A DNA stretch of 64,000 bases, taken from contig CAITOF010000011.1 of the NCBI GenBank assembly GCA_903893945.1, positions 1 through 64,000 on the forward strand, in the 5' to 3' direction. The first letter of the stretch is position 1, and each line of letters begins with the position of its first letter. This document shows positions 1 to 9,284 of this stretch, piece by piece. The translations under genes and the position numbers were made by a program. The stretch comes from an uncultured Oxalobacteraceae bacterium (GTDB lineage Bacteria; Pseudomonadota; Gammaproteobacteria; Burkholderiales; Burkholderiaceae_D). The notes under the pieces are model-generated. The model saw only the letters and a program-made list of their open reading frames with translations, did not search any database and had not been told where the DNA came from.

Positions 1-48
1 CCGATAATGGATAATAAGCAATAAATACGCAGTAACCGATACACCGTT

Positions 49-54
49 TATAAT
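49..54 (+). promoter_or_regulatory. possible -10 element ahead of etfBA
   Basis: A perfect TATAAT lies 45 bases before the etfB start. No good -35 hexamer is visible 16-18 bases upstream, so this may be an activator-dependent or weak promoter, or chance in an AT-rich leader. Confidence 0.35.
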
Positions 55-99
55 TCTCGATTTACGTTTACGTCAATTGAACTTTGCATAGGCAACCAT

Positions 100-849
100 A
101 TGAAAATTCTTGTACCAGTCAAACGCGTTGTAGATTACAACGTCAAGGTGCGCGTTAAATCCGACCACACCGGTATGGACATCGCCAACGTTAAAATGTC
201 GATGAATCCGTTCGATGAAATTGCCATCGAAGAATCGGTTCGTCTGAAAGAAGCCGGCGTTGCCACGGAAATTATTGCCATTTCATGCGGTGTCGCACAA
301 TGTCAGGAAACCTTGCGTACCGCCATGGCAATTGGTGCGGATCGCGGTATTCTGGTCGAAACCGATGTTGAATTGCAGCCTCTGGCCGTCGCCAAACTGC
401 TTAAAGCCATCGCCGACAGGGAACAGCCTTCCCTGATCATTCTGGGCAAGCAGGCGATTGATGACGACTGTAATCAGACCGGTCAGATGCTGGCCTCACT
501 GCTCGGATGGCCGCAAGCGACGTTCGCCTCCAAAGTCGTGGTTGCGGACGGCAAAGTCAGCGTTACGCGCGAAGTCGATGGCGGTCTGGAAACACTGTCA
601 CTGACACTGCCGGCCATCGTAACCACGGATTTGCGCCTGAATGAACCACGCTATGTCACATTGCCTAACATTATGAAGGCCAAGAAAAAACAGCTGGACA
701 ATCTCAAGCCCGGCGATCTTGGTGTGGATGTAACCCCGCGCGTAAAAACGTTAAAAGTGGTCGAACCGGCCCAACGTTCAGCCGGAATGATTGTCCCGGA
801 TGTGGCTACGCTAGTCGCAAAACTCAAAAATGAAGCCAAGGTGATCTAA
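100..849 (+). CDS. etfB: electron transfer flavoprotein beta subunit
   Basis: Small subunit of the heterodimeric electron transfer flavoprotein, which takes electrons from acyl-CoA and related dehydrogenases and passes them to ETF:ubiquinone oxidoreductase. The 249-aa product has the full family length and begins with the typical [14 protein letters not shown]. The conserved region around residues 110-130 ([18 protein letters not shown]) matches the family's AMP-binding part, and the C-terminal arm ([10 protein letters not shown]) is the segment that wraps the alpha subunit. The stop codon abuts the etfA start, so the two are translated from one message. Identification is secure. Confidence 0.97.
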   Translation: MKILVPVKRVVDYNVKVRVKSDHTGMDIANVKMSMNPFDEIAIEESVRLKEAGVATEIIAISCGVAQCQETLRTAMAIGADRGILVETDVELQPLAVAKLLKAIADREQPSLIILGKQAIDDDCNQTGQMLASLLGWPQATFASKVVVADGKVSVTREVDGGLETLSLTLPAIVTTDLRLNEPRYVTLPNIMKAKKKQLDNLKPGDLGVDVTPRVKTLKVVEPAQRSAGMIVPDVATLVAKLKNEAKVI

Positions 850-1779
850 ATGACGATACTGGTAATTGCTGAACACGATAATGTCAGTTTAAAAGGAAGT
901 ACTGCACACACCGTAACCGCTGCAGCGCAGTGTGGCGGCGACGTCCACGTTCTGGTCGCCGGTTTCCAGTGTGCGGCCGCTGCGCAGGCTGCGGCACAAT
1001 TGGCGGGCGTGGCCAAAGTGCTGGTTGCCGATGCGCCCCATTTTGCCGACGGACTCGCTGAAAATTGTGCTGCCCAGGTGGTCGCTGTGGCCGCCGGTTA
1101 CAGCCACATACTTGCGCCGGCCACGGCCTATGGTAAAAATATTCTGCCGCGCGTCGCGGCAAGTCTTGATGTATCGCAGGTATCGGAAATCACCAAGGTC
1201 ATTTCTGCTGATACATTCGAACGTCCCATTTATGCGGGTAATGCGATTGCCACCGTGCAATCGTCGGATACCGTTAAGGTTATTACCGTCCGCACCACCG
1301 GATTTGATTCGGCTGCCAGCGGCGGATCGGCCGCCATCGACAACATCAGCGCTGTGCCGGATTCGGGTACGTCCAGTTTTGTGTCACGCGAAGTGGCCAA
1401 GTCTGATCGTCCCGAACTGACCGCCGCAAAAATAATTGTGTCTGGCGGGCGCGGCATGGGCTCGGGTGACAACTTCAAGATACTGGAACCGTTGGCCGAC
1501 CGGTTGGGCGCGGCGATGGGCGCTTCACGTGCTGCGGTGGATGCCGGTTACGTGCCCAACGACTGGCAGGTCGGGCAGACCGGAAAGATCGTGGCACCGT
1601 CGCTGTATATTGCCGTTGGTATTTCAGGCGCCATTCAGCATCTGGCCGGTATGAAAGATTCAAAAACAATCGTCGCCATCAACAAGGATCCGGAAGCGCC
1701 GATATTCTCTGTCGCTGACTATGGGATCGTCGGTGACCTGTTTGAAGTTGTGCCGGCACTGATCAAGGAATTAGGCTGA
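850..1779 (+). CDS. etfA: electron transfer flavoprotein alpha subunit
   Basis: Large, FAD-binding subunit of ETF, partner of the gene immediately upstream (TAA of etfB touches this ATG). The 309-aa protein has the N-terminal alpha/beta domain and, from about residue 190, the conserved FAD domain: [12 protein letters not shown], then [32 protein letters not shown] and a late [10 protein letters not shown]. All key stretches of the family are intact. A terminator-like hairpin follows the gene, so etfBA can form its own transcript, with the acyl-CoA dehydrogenase behind it as a likely electron donor. Confidence 0.97.
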   Translation: MTILVIAEHDNVSLKGSTAHTVTAAAQCGGDVHVLVAGFQCAAAAQAAAQLAGVAKVLVADAPHFADGLAENCAAQVVAVAAGYSHILAPATAYGKNILPRVAASLDVSQVSEITKVISADTFERPIYAGNAIATVQSSDTVKVITVRTTGFDSAASGGSAAIDNISAVPDSGTSSFVSREVAKSDRPELTAAKIIVSGGRGMGSGDNFKILEPLADRLGAAMGASRAAVDAGYVPNDWQVGQTGKIVAPSLYIAVGISGAIQHLAGMKDSKTIVAINKDPEAPIFSVADYGIVGDLFEVVPALIKELG

Positions 1780-1804
1780 TTTTAGCGAGTACAGTTCAAA
1801 CATA

Positions 1805-1841
1805 AACAGGCGGCCAGTGTATAACGACCTCCTGTTTTTTT
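1805..1841 (+). terminator. terminator or attenuator hairpin between etfA and the acyl-CoA dehydrogenase gene
   Basis: AACAGGCGG (1805-1813) pairs with CCTCCTGTT (1828-1836) with one mismatch, followed by a run of seven T. The T-run ends only a few bases before the GGAG ribosome-binding site of the next gene, so the hairpin may act as an attenuator as well as the end of etfBA. Confidence 0.6.
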
Positions 1842-1853
1842 ATGGAGCAGACC

Positions 1854-3644
1854 ATGAGTTATAACGCACCACTGAAAGACATGCTGTTCGTCCTCAACGA
1901 ACTGGCCGGACTGAAACAGGTCAATGCCTTGCCCGGTTGCGACGATGCGACGCCGGAAACGGTTGAAGCAATCCTGGAGGAACACGCCAGGTTCACACGT
2001 GAAGTCATCGCACCGTTAAACTGGATCGGCGACCAGTCGCCCAGTACCTGGAAAGACGGCCAGGTAACCACCACCACGGGATTCAAGGAAGCATTTAAAC
2101 AGTTCGCCGAAGCAGGTTGGCAGGGCGTGCAGCATCCGGTCGAATTTGGTGGCCAGGGTTTGCCCAAAATTGTCGCGACACCATGCATCGAAATGCTGAA
2201 TTCGGCATCGCTGTCCTTTGCACTGTGCCCGCTGCTGTCGGACGGCGCCATCGAGGCATTGCTGACGGCCGGAAGCGATGAACTGAAATCGGTCTATCTG
2301 GCCAATCTGATCAGCGGCAAATGGACCGGCACCATGAACCTGACCGAACCGCAAGCCGGTTCGGATCTGGCGATGGTAAGAACTCGTGCCGTTCCACGTG
2401 AAGACGGCACCTATGCCGTTTTTGGCACCAAGATTTTCATCACCTACGGTGATCACGACATGGCCGAGAATATCGTGCATCTGGTGTTGGCGCGAACACC
2501 CAATGCGCCTGAAGGTGTAAAAGGCATTTCATTATTTCTGGTGCCCAAATTTTTTGTTAATCCCGATGGCACATTGGGTGCGCGCAATGACGTGCATTGC
2601 GTGTCCATTGAGCACAAGCTTGGCATCAAGGCGAGTCCAACCGCAGTATTGCAGTTTGGCGATCACGGCGGCGCCATCGGAACACTGATCGGTGAAGAAA
2701 ACCGAGGTCTCGAATATATGTTCATTATGATGAATGCGGCGCGCTTTGGTGTCGGCCTGCAAGGCATCGCCATTGCGGAACGCGCTTATCAGCAGGCGGT
2801 ATCGTACGCCCGGGATCGTGTTCAGTCGCGTGATCTGGCAGGGTCCGCCGGCCCTGTTGCCATCATTCACCATCCCGACGTAAAAAGGATGCTGATGACG
2901 ATGCGTGCCCAGATTGAAGCGGCACGGGCGTTGGCGTACTACGCTGCCGGCCGATCCGATGCCGCCCATCATCATGCTGACGCCGATGTCCGGAAACAGA
3001 ACCAGACTGTCTACGAATATCTGGTGCCGATAGTCAAAGGGTGGTCAACAGAACTGTCGATTGATGTCACCTCGAACGGTGTGCAGGTTCATGGCGGCAT
3101 GGGTTTTATTGAAGAAACCGGGGCGGCGCAGTATTACCGTGATTCGCGCATACTGGCGATTTATGAAGGTACGACGGCGATCCAGGCCAACGATCTGGTG
3201 GGCAGGAAAACCGTGCGCGACGGCGGTGCGGCCGCCAAAGCCATTCTGGCTGAGGCACGCCTGGTCGCGGCCAGTCTGGCAGACAGCAAGCAGGCCGATC
3301 TGTTGGCTATTGCAGCGCAGCTGGTCCCGGCGATTGCGGCGCTGGAGGAGGTGGTCACGTATGTCGCCAGCACGATGAAAACCGATATTAAAGGCGTATT
3401 TGCCGGAAGTGTGCTGTATCTGAAGCTGGCCGGCATCGTTCTGGGTGGTTGGCAAATGGCGCGCGCGGCATTGATTGCGGCCGAAAAATTGCAGCAGGGT
3501 GCCGAGGACACGTCGTTTTACCAGGCCAAAATAGCCACGTCACGTTTTTTTGCTGAACATTATCTGGTGCAGGCACCGGGTTTAAAAACCAGCATTGTGC
3601 TGGGCAGTGTGGGTACGCTGGCGCTGACAGAACACCAGTTCTGA
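1854..3644 (+). CDS. acyl-CoA dehydrogenase, long form
   Basis: FAD-dependent oxidation of acyl-CoA to 2-enoyl-CoA, with electrons passed to ETF encoded just upstream. I start at the second ATG (MSYNAPLKDMLF) because GGAG lies seven bases before it and this is the usual N-terminus; an ATG 12 bases upstream is the alternative. The protein is about 596 aa, longer than the 380-400-aa simple enzymes: it has the N-terminal helical and middle beta domains (TGTMNLTEPQAGSDL near residue 155), the C-terminal flavin domain with YEGTTAIQANDLVGRK carrying the probable catalytic Glu, and an extra C-terminal helical domain. Substrate chain length cannot be read from sequence. Confidence 0.93.
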   Translation: MSYNAPLKDMLFVLNELAGLKQVNALPGCDDATPETVEAILEEHARFTREVIAPLNWIGDQSPSTWKDGQVTTTTGFKEAFKQFAEAGWQGVQHPVEFGGQGLPKIVATPCIEMLNSASLSFALCPLLSDGAIEALLTAGSDELKSVYLANLISGKWTGTMNLTEPQAGSDLAMVRTRAVPREDGTYAVFGTKIFITYGDHDMAENIVHLVLARTPNAPEGVKGISLFLVPKFFVNPDGTLGARNDVHCVSIEHKLGIKASPTAVLQFGDHGGAIGTLIGEENRGLEYMFIMMNAARFGVGLQGIAIAERAYQQAVSYARDRVQSRDLAGSAGPVAIIHHPDVKRMLMTMRAQIEAARALAYYAAGRSDAAHHHADADVRKQNQTVYEYLVPIVKGWSTELSIDVTSNGVQVHGGMGFIEETGAAQYYRDSRILAIYEGTTAIQANDLVGRKTVRDGGAAAKAILAEARLVAASLADSKQADLLAIAAQLVPAIAALEEVVTYVASTMKTDIKGVFAGSVLYLKLAGIVLGGWQMARAALIAAEKLQQGAEDTSFYQAKIATSRFFAEHYLVQAPGLKTSIVLGSVGTLALTEHQF

Positions 3645-3692
3645 GCTAGTTGCCCGCCCGAAGCCACCTTTCCGGTGGCGGCGTCGGGCCGA

Positions 3693-4118
3693 TCAACCGT
3701 ACAGACCACCGGTCAGCAATAAATCCATGGTACGTGCCAAAACGGCAATTAATGCGCCGGCACCGATGGCCAAGGTCAATACCAGTATCATGGCAATCGG
3801 CCAGCCAGTCTGGGTCTGTCGGGTTGATTGCGGGTTGTATTTCGCATCCCATTTGTCATCAGGCGTGGTACCGATGACCAGGCAGGCCAGAAAGCCGACC
3901 AGGACTGACAGTATCAGCGGTGCGAAGGAAAAAAAGGGCTGGTTATCCCTGAAACAGCCGTAGACCAGTAGTGATACCGGCAGGCTTGCCGCATGCAACC
4001 AGGCCCACTTGTCGTGTTTCCCGGCCAGATAAAACCGATGCAATCCAATCCCGCCACCCAGCGCTGCCAGCAGGGCGGCGATGGACTTGTTTTTGTGCCG
4101 AATTTGTTGAGTTGTCAT
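3693..4118 (-). CDS. TM2-domain membrane protein
   Basis: 141-aa inner-membrane protein. The N-terminal half carries the TM2 signature: a basic start, KNKSIAALLAALGGGIGLHRFYLAG with its GxxGxHRFY core, then a second helix. Two or three further hydrophobic helices follow (about residues 65-85 and 105-125), with the Asp/Lys-rich loop TTPDDKWDAKYNP between them. TM2 proteins are widespread and mostly of unknown role. The gene converges on the acyl-CoA dehydrogenase; between their ends is a short hairpin, GCCACC (3663-3668) with GGTGGC (3674-3679), without a T-run. Confidence 0.85.
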   Translation of the reverse strand: MTTQQIRHKNKSIAALLAALGGGIGLHRFYLAGKHDKWAWLHAASLPVSLLVYGCFRDNQPFFSFAPLILSVLVGFLACLVIGTTPDDKWDAKYNPQSTRQTQTGWPIAMILVLTLAIGAGALIAVLARTMDLLLTGGLYG

Positions 4119-4386
4119 AAATACCTGTCTGATGAGTAGCGCCTATTGTACAGATTTCAGCCCCGCAATGACCGATTTGATTGCATATTAATAATTTATT
4201 GCCATTAATGCATTGCGTATCGGCATGGATCGGAATGCCGTTGTTCCTGCCATGTTGCCGGGGAATGAGGCAAACCCGGTCGAAGGTTTCTTGCTGTCGG
4301 GATAATTGTGCGATATAATTCACGGTTTTCCGTCTTCGTGGTTCGCATTGGTGCTTTGCATTCGTGCTTTTTATTTTGGAATTATT

Positions 4387-4647
4387 ATGGTCATTATTCG
4401 TTTATCTCGTGGTGGTGCTAAAAAGCGTCCATTTTTCAATATCGTAGCAACCGATTCACGTAATCGTCGCGATGGTCGTTTTATTGAACGTATCGGTTTT
4501 TATAATCCGGTTGCCTCGGGTGCCGCAGAAGTCGTGCGTATTGCCCAGGATCGTCTGACACACTGGACTGACCACGGCGCACAATTGTCGCCTGCCGTAG
4601 CCCGTCTGGTTGCTCTGGCCGCCAAACAGACTCCCGCAGCTGCCTGA
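4387..4647 (+). CDS. rpsP: 30S ribosomal protein S16
   Basis: Small-subunit protein bS16, needed for 30S assembly. The true start is the ATG at 4387, giving [20 protein letters not shown], the standard N-terminus; the open frame runs further upstream but that part has no family similarity. Length is 86 aa, as expected. It opens the rpsP-rimM-trmD-rplS operon, conserved across proteobacteria. A GGA sits nine bases before the start. Confidence 0.97.
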   Translation: MVIIRLSRGGAKKRPFFNIVATDSRNRRDGRFIERIGFYNPVASGAAEVVRIAQDRLTHWTDHGAQLSPAVARLVALAAKQTPAAA

Positions 4648-4796
4648 TAAGTTATTGAGTGGGTGGCGGTAAGCGGTAATCAGGATGTTTCTGGTGTGGT
4701 ACGGTATGCCGGTTCTGTTGCCCCGTTTTTCTGCTGACCCGTTTCGTACCGTCATAGCGCACTGTCGTTTGAGACTGTCGCTTCGTACATGAAAAG

Positions 4797-5474
4797 GTGA
4801 ATGTTGCTGTGGAGCCGCTAACCAAGTTCCCAACCGATTTAGTGTTGGTAGGCCACATCACCGGGGCGTATGGCGTTAATGGATGGATCAGGGTTCATCC
4901 GTACTCGAGCGATGCCGGCGCATTATTGCATGCAAAAAAGTGGTGGCTTGGCCAGCGGACTGCGAGTCCGGAACCGGTTGCCGACAGCGCGCTCAATGAC
5001 GTTGAAAAGCTTGAAGCCAAGCTGCATGGTGACGATGTGGTCGCCCGGATCGTGGGTATCGTTGACCGGGGCGCTGCCGAGGCCTTGAAAGGCCAGGTCG
5101 TCAAGATACAGCGCAGTCATTTTCCGGCGTTGTCCGACAACGAATTTTATTGGCTCGACCTGATCGGCCTGGCAGTAGAGAATTTGCAGGGTGACGATCT
5201 CGGTGTCGTTGCCGACCTGATGGATAATGGCGCACACCCTATCCTGCGGGTGGTAAAACGGCTGGATGAGGCGGCAGCGGCTGCCGAAGCAGGCACGGCA
5301 ATCAGCCCGGAAAGCGGTGCCGTCGCAGGCGCGAAGTTAAACAGGAAAAATAGTAAGCAGGTGCAAAAAACCAGCTCCGAACGCGAATACCTGATCCCGT
5401 TTGTTGAGCATTTTGTTCCTGAGGTTGATCGGAAAAACAGGAAAATCACAGTCGATTGGGGACTGGACTATTGA
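4797..5474 (+). CDS. rimM: 16S rRNA maturation factor RimM
   Basis: 30S assembly factor that binds ribosomal protein S19. The start is a GTG at 4797 overlapping AAGG, or a GTG at 4809 with AGGTG nine bases upstream; both lie just before [19 protein letters not shown], the family start. The N-terminal RimM barrel is followed by a PRC-type barrel ([21 protein letters not shown]). At 225 aa it is clearly longer than the usual 165-185: residues about 155-195 form an Ala-rich then Lys/Ser-rich insertion before the conserved [12 protein letters not shown]. Overlap of the open frame with trmD and the spacing support one operon. Confidence 0.93.
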   Translation: MNVAVEPLTKFPTDLVLVGHITGAYGVNGWIRVHPYSSDAGALLHAKKWWLGQRTASPEPVADSALNDVEKLEAKLHGDDVVARIVGIVDRGAAEALKGQVVKIQRSHFPALSDNEFYWLDLIGLAVENLQGDDLGVVADLMDNGAHPILRVVKRLDEAAAAAEAGTAISPESGAVAGAKLNRKNSKQVQKTSSEREYLIPFVEHFVPEVDRKNRKITVDWGLDY

Positions 5475-5494
5475 GGTCATTCCAGGTGGGTCAG

Positions 5495-6286
5495 ATGCAG
5501 TTTGATGTCATTACCCTTTTTCCCGAGATGTTTGTGGCACTTACCCAATCCGGTGTGACACGACGTGCTTTTGAACAGAAAAAGTGTGAGCTAACCTGCT
5601 GGAATCCGCGTGACTTTACCGTGGATAACCATCGCACCGTCGATGACCGGCCGTATGGTGGCGGTCCCGGTATGGTGATGATGGTAAAGCCGCTGCAGGA
5701 GGCGATAGTGGCCGCAACATCACGGCAATCTGAAGCAGGATTGGCGAAGTCGACGGTGATTTATCTGTCGCCACAGGGTCAACCGCTGACACACCAGAAA
5801 GTGGTGCAACTGAGTGGCCAGGCAGGTACTTCCGGTCTGATTTTGCTTTGTGGACGTTATGAGGCAGTCGATCAGCGCCTCATAGACGCTTATGTGGATG
5901 AAGAAATCAGCCTGGGTGATTTTGTATTGTCCGGCGGTGAAATACCCGCCATGGCACTGATGGACGCCGTTATCCGCCAGTTGCCCGGTGTACTTCACGA
6001 TGAAGACTCCGCTCAGCAGGACAGTTTTGTGAACGGTTTGCTGGATTGCCCGCATTACACACGGCCGGAAGTACATGACAATGTGTCGGTACCGGCGGTG
6101 CTGTTGGGCGGAAATCATGCCGATATCCGCGCCTGGCGGCGCGAACAGGCCTTGCTGGCGACCCGGCTCAAGCGGCCCGATTTAATCGTCAATGCGCGTG
6201 CAGCAGGGTTGCTGACAAAAGCGGACGAACAGATTTTAGGCGATCAGGAAGTAAAGCCTGATCGCAAAAAAAAGCAGGTGCAGTAA
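5495..6286 (+). CDS. trmD: tRNA (guanine-N1-)-methyltransferase
   Basis: Methylates G37 of tRNAs reading CNN codons, preventing +1 frameshifts; SAM-dependent SPOUT family. I start at 5495 ([13 protein letters not shown]) with AGGTGGG just upstream. The trefoil-knot motifs are intact: [15 protein letters not shown] near residues 54-68, [13 protein letters not shown] near 110-122 and [21 protein letters not shown] near 140-160. The C-terminal part has [14 protein letters not shown] and a basic tail. Length 263 aa is slightly above the common 245-255. It sits between rimM and rplS as usual. Confidence 0.97.
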   Translation: MQFDVITLFPEMFVALTQSGVTRRAFEQKKCELTCWNPRDFTVDNHRTVDDRPYGGGPGMVMMVKPLQEAIVAATSRQSEAGLAKSTVIYLSPQGQPLTHQKVVQLSGQAGTSGLILLCGRYEAVDQRLIDAYVDEEISLGDFVLSGGEIPAMALMDAVIRQLPGVLHDEDSAQQDSFVNGLLDCPHYTRPEVHDNVSVPAVLLGGNHADIRAWRREQALLATRLKRPDLIVNARAAGLLTKADEQILGDQEVKPDRKKKQVQ

Positions 6287-6408
6287 ATAGAAGTAGTACT
6301 GAGAGCAGGCTGAATGATACGGCTTGCATGTTTAATCCCATCCTCTACTGGGCAAGCATCCACCGTGATGCACCAATGGCACCAGCAAGATGGTTACAGG
6401 AGTTAAAA

Positions 6409-6807
6409 ATGGATCTGATCCAACAACTTGAGCAAGAAGAAATCGCCCGTCTGGGTAAAAACATCCCTGAATTCGCTCCCGGCGATACAGTGATTGTGTA
6501 TGTTAACGTAGTTGAAGGTACCCGCAAGCGTGCCCAGGCTTACGAAGGTGTTGTCATTTCACGCCGCAATCGCGGTTTGAATTCCAATTTTATCGTGCGT
6601 AAAATTTCGTCCGGTGAAGGTGTTGAGCGTACATTCCAGTTGTACTCACCACTGATCGCTTCGATTGAAGTGAAACGTCGCGGTGATGTACGTCGCGCCA
6701 AGCTGTATTACTTGCGTGAACGTTCAGGTAAATCAGCACGTATTAAAGAAAAATTGCCTGCTCGTAAAGGTCAGGCCGCTGAACAATCTGACTCTGCCGC
6801 AGAGTAA
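6409..6807 (+). CDS. rplS: 50S ribosomal protein L19
   Basis: Large-subunit protein bL19 at the 30S-50S interface. Translation starts at 6409 ([17 protein letters not shown]), with AGGAG seven bases upstream. The 132-aa product has the family core [29 protein letters not shown] and the basic segment [27 protein letters not shown], ending in an acidic tail a little longer than usual. It closes the operon, and a strong terminator follows. Confidence 0.97.
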   Translation: MDLIQQLEQEEIARLGKNIPEFAPGDTVIVYVNVVEGTRKRAQAYEGVVISRRNRGLNSNFIVRKISSGEGVERTFQLYSPLIASIEVKRRGDVRRAKLYYLRERSGKSARIKEKLPARKGQAAEQSDSAAE

Positions 6808-6862
6808 TTCAGTCAGAAACCGATGATCAGGTATCTGGTTGGTTAATCGGATTTTCTTGAAG

Positions 6863-6887
6863 AAGGGCGCCTCTGGTGCCCTTTTTT
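6863..6887 (+). terminator. rho-independent terminator of the rplS operon
   Basis: AAGGGCGCC pairs with GGTGCCCTT across a TCT loop (nine pairs including one G-T), followed by a T-run to 6887. It lies 55 bases after the rplS stop. Confidence 0.85.
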
Positions 6888-6911
6888 CTACTCTCGCAAG
6901 CCCCGTCCACT

Positions 6912-7595
6912 ATGCTTATTTTTGATCCTGAATCTGCGCCCATTGACAGCGTCGCCGGTGAAGCTGCGGTAGATCCGTCCAACCTGAATCTGGGCTGGAT
7001 ACGACACCGGTTTGCTGCGCCACCCCAATGGCAGCCGGAAACGACGGACGAGCAACGATTTTTTTCGGCACAGCACGACTTCAAGAGAGCCTCGGTCCTG
7101 ATCGCGCTGGTGCAACGTGACCACGGCCTCAATGTACTGTTCACACGCCGCACCGAACACCTGTCCCAGCATGCAGGTCAGATCAGTTTCCCAGGTGGAC
7201 GACAGGAACTGTCAGATAGCGATGCCATTGAGACAGCCCTGCGCGAGACGGAAGAAGAGATCGGACTGGACCGCGCTCTGGTCGACGTTCTGGGTACCTT
7301 GCCTGACTACCTGACGATCACCGGTTATCGCGTCACCCTGGTGGTCGGCGCAATTCAGGACCTCCCGTGGCTGCATTCCGATCCGGAGGAAGTAGCCGAA
7401 ATTTTTGAGGTGCCGCTATCGTTTCTGATGGATGGCCAGGTGCATCAGCGTCGCCGCGTGGTGGTGCCCGGCGATGACAATCAACAGATCCTCCGCACTT
7501 TCTATGCGATGCCGTACCAGCACCATTTCATCTGGGGTGCCACGGCCGGAATGCTGCGTAATCTATTTCATTTTCTGCGTGCCCGGACTGCCTGA
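6912..7595 (+). CDS. NUDIX hydrolase, CoA pyrophosphatase type
   Basis: Probable hydrolase of coenzyme A or acyl-CoA pyrophosphate bonds (NudL/Nudt7 group). An in-frame GTG at 6876 falls inside the terminator stem, so I use the ATG at 6912 (MLIFDPESAP), giving 227 aa. The CoA-specific segment RTEHLSQHAGQISFPGG precedes the Nudix box, which is complete: G-x5-E-x7-RETEEEIGL at about residues 95-120. The C-terminal part ends FIWGATAGMLRNLF, typical of this subgroup. Position right behind rplS is common in Burkholderiales. Confidence 0.92.
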   Translation: MLIFDPESAPIDSVAGEAAVDPSNLNLGWIRHRFAAPPQWQPETTDEQRFFSAQHDFKRASVLIALVQRDHGLNVLFTRRTEHLSQHAGQISFPGGRQELSDSDAIETALRETEEEIGLDRALVDVLGTLPDYLTITGYRVTLVVGAIQDLPWLHSDPEEVAEIFEVPLSFLMDGQVHQRRRVVVPGDDNQQILRTFYAMPYQHHFIWGATAGMLRNLFHFLRARTA

Positions 7596-7946
7596 GGCAG
7601 TTCACCTGCGCGGATGGCCGCATCGACACCACGCCTGAGTCGCAAAGGCAAATCCATCGTCCGTCAAATAAAGTCCGGCCTGTTGCAGGGGCATGATGGG
7701 CAGACCGCCTCCCGAATTCACCATCCGGCCCGGACAGATTGAATCGCTATGGCATTGGCAAAAAATGCATGATTCACCTTGCCATTTTTACCGTAAAAAT
7801 ACGACTTATTTGCAAACCGGCCTGACGTGATAATGACTTGTCAGGCAAATCGCTGCGAAGGCAATTTACGGTTTGTCGAATACACGTCCTGAAATCAAAA
7901 AGGGCTGAACAAAACAGAGTCACCAGACAAGCAGGGGAGGGTGTTC
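7596..7946. other. 351-base gap without a convincing gene
   Basis: Between the NUDIX gene and the next lipoprotein gene I see no supported coding frame. It contains an inverted repeat, GCCTGAC (7820-7826) and GTCAGGC (7840-7846), flanked by outer ATTTGC/GCAAAT-like arms; this may be an operator or a stem in the leader of the lipoprotein mRNA. A TTGCCA at 7779-7784 could serve as a -35 but has no clear -10 partner. Confidence 0.4.
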
Positions 7947-9059
7947 ATGAAAAAATTGCTGTTGACAGGTGCCGCCTGCGTCGTGATGGCTGCAATGAGC
8001 GGTTGCGCGAACGTCGGTGCTGACGCCGTGCGGTCGACCAGACCGCAATATAATGAGGCCATCAAGCAAACCAATGACCAGGATCTGCTGCTCAACCTGT
8101 TGCGCGTCCGGTACGTTGAGTCGATGTATTTCATGAGCGTGGAAAAGGTCGCGCTGACCCGTGAGGTGGATCAGAATTACGGACTGACCGGCAACAAGCT
8201 GTCTGTGGAAAACAGGACCGCTTATCCCGGTACGGTGTCATCGTCCAACTCCGCGCTGGCCAATGCGGTCACGCGTGGCCTGACGCTGCCGGTCTCGGTG
8301 GCTGTCGATGAAAAGCCCACCATATTTTATGCCCCCATCGAAGGCGAAAAATTCGTGCGTCAAATCCTGACGCCGATGAGCCCCGACAAACTTCTGCTGC
8401 AGGTGAAGTCCGGATGGAGTATTGCCAAGGTATTTGGATTGGGTGTTGAGCACCTGAACGGACTGCTGAATGATCCGGATCTGTCTGACGACTCGTATCT
8501 GAAATTCAGACAGGCGGTGACTTTGCTGGAGCGTCTGCATAAAAAACACATGATGTCGTTCTCCACCGTTCAAAGCACATCGAAAGACAGTAACGGCAAT
8601 GACCATATGGTCCTGCATATACAGGATACGACGATGCCCGAATTTGTGCAGCTCGCCCGACTGCTGGCCCTGGATCCTGGCACGCAGGATTTCAAACTGT
8701 GCAATGCCGCCACGTACGTGGATGACAAGACCATCGCATTCAGTACCCGATCACTGGAATCCGCCATCTACTATCTGTCGCACGGTGTTGACCTGACCTC
8801 GTTTGAAAGCGTGGACAGGGCAACTTTCCTTAATGGTGAGGGTTGGAAAAGCTTTCAGGACGACGTATTCAGGGTCAGCTTTTCACAGGAGCCGCCTCGA
8901 AATGCCAGCGTGGCAGTCAACTATCGCGGCGGCTGGTTTTACATCGCTGATCAGGACAAAAATACCAAAGCGACCTTTGTCCTGCTAACCCAGTTGTTGT
9001 CGTTGCACTCGGTGCAGGGAGCGCCGGGACCGAATTTTTCGTTTTCAATCGGTCAATAA
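7947..9059 (+). CDS. uncharacterised lipoprotein
   Basis: 370-aa predicted lipoprotein of no known function. The start at ATG 7947 follows a strong GGGGAGGG site; an upstream GTG at 7941 is less likely. The signal peptide MKKLLLTGAACVVMAAMSGC has a lipobox ending at Cys20. Right after it comes RPQYNEAIKQTNDQDLLLNLLRVRY, a stretch I associate with a family of hypothetical proteobacterial lipoproteins. There are no transmembrane segments after the signal and no recognisable catalytic motif. Asp at the position after Cys+1 is absent, so outer-membrane sorting is plausible. It stands alone, with 225 bases to the next gene. Confidence 0.8.
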   Translation: MKKLLLTGAACVVMAAMSGCANVGADAVRSTRPQYNEAIKQTNDQDLLLNLLRVRYVESMYFMSVEKVALTREVDQNYGLTGNKLSVENRTAYPGTVSSSNSALANAVTRGLTLPVSVAVDEKPTIFYAPIEGEKFVRQILTPMSPDKLLLQVKSGWSIAKVFGLGVEHLNGLLNDPDLSDDSYLKFRQAVTLLERLHKKHMMSFSTVQSTSKDSNGNDHMVLHIQDTTMPEFVQLARLLALDPGTQDFKLCNAATYVDDKTIAFSTRSLESAIYYLSHGVDLTSFESVDRATFLNGEGWKSFQDDVFRVSFSQEPPRNASVAVNYRGGWFYIADQDKNTKATFVLLTQLLSLHSVQGAPGPNFSFSIGQ

Positions 9060-9284
9060 GCAGCGGAACCAGTGCCTGTAAGGGTGCATGGCCAGGACCT
9101 GTCGCGGGTGGGGCCCTGCGGCGGCCGTGTCCGGTTTTTCCGAATTTTGCCTGGCAACGCCCAATCGTGCCGATTGGAGAAGCGCGACTTGTAGTTGCAT
9201 GAATGGCCAGTCTACGTTATCTTGACGCTTGTTCCATGTTGCAGCGGCCCGTCAGGTCTGCTTAACCCAAGCTAATTTACCCCA

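Noticed and set aside
889-1260. Open frames on both strands inside etfA
   Set aside because: Shadows of a gene with strong family identity; their sequences are Arg/Pro-rich and have no start signals.
3663-3679. Hairpin between the acyl-CoA dehydrogenase and TM2 genes as a terminator
   Set aside because: Six-base stem without a T-run on either side; may contribute to mRNA ends but not supported as a rho-independent terminator.
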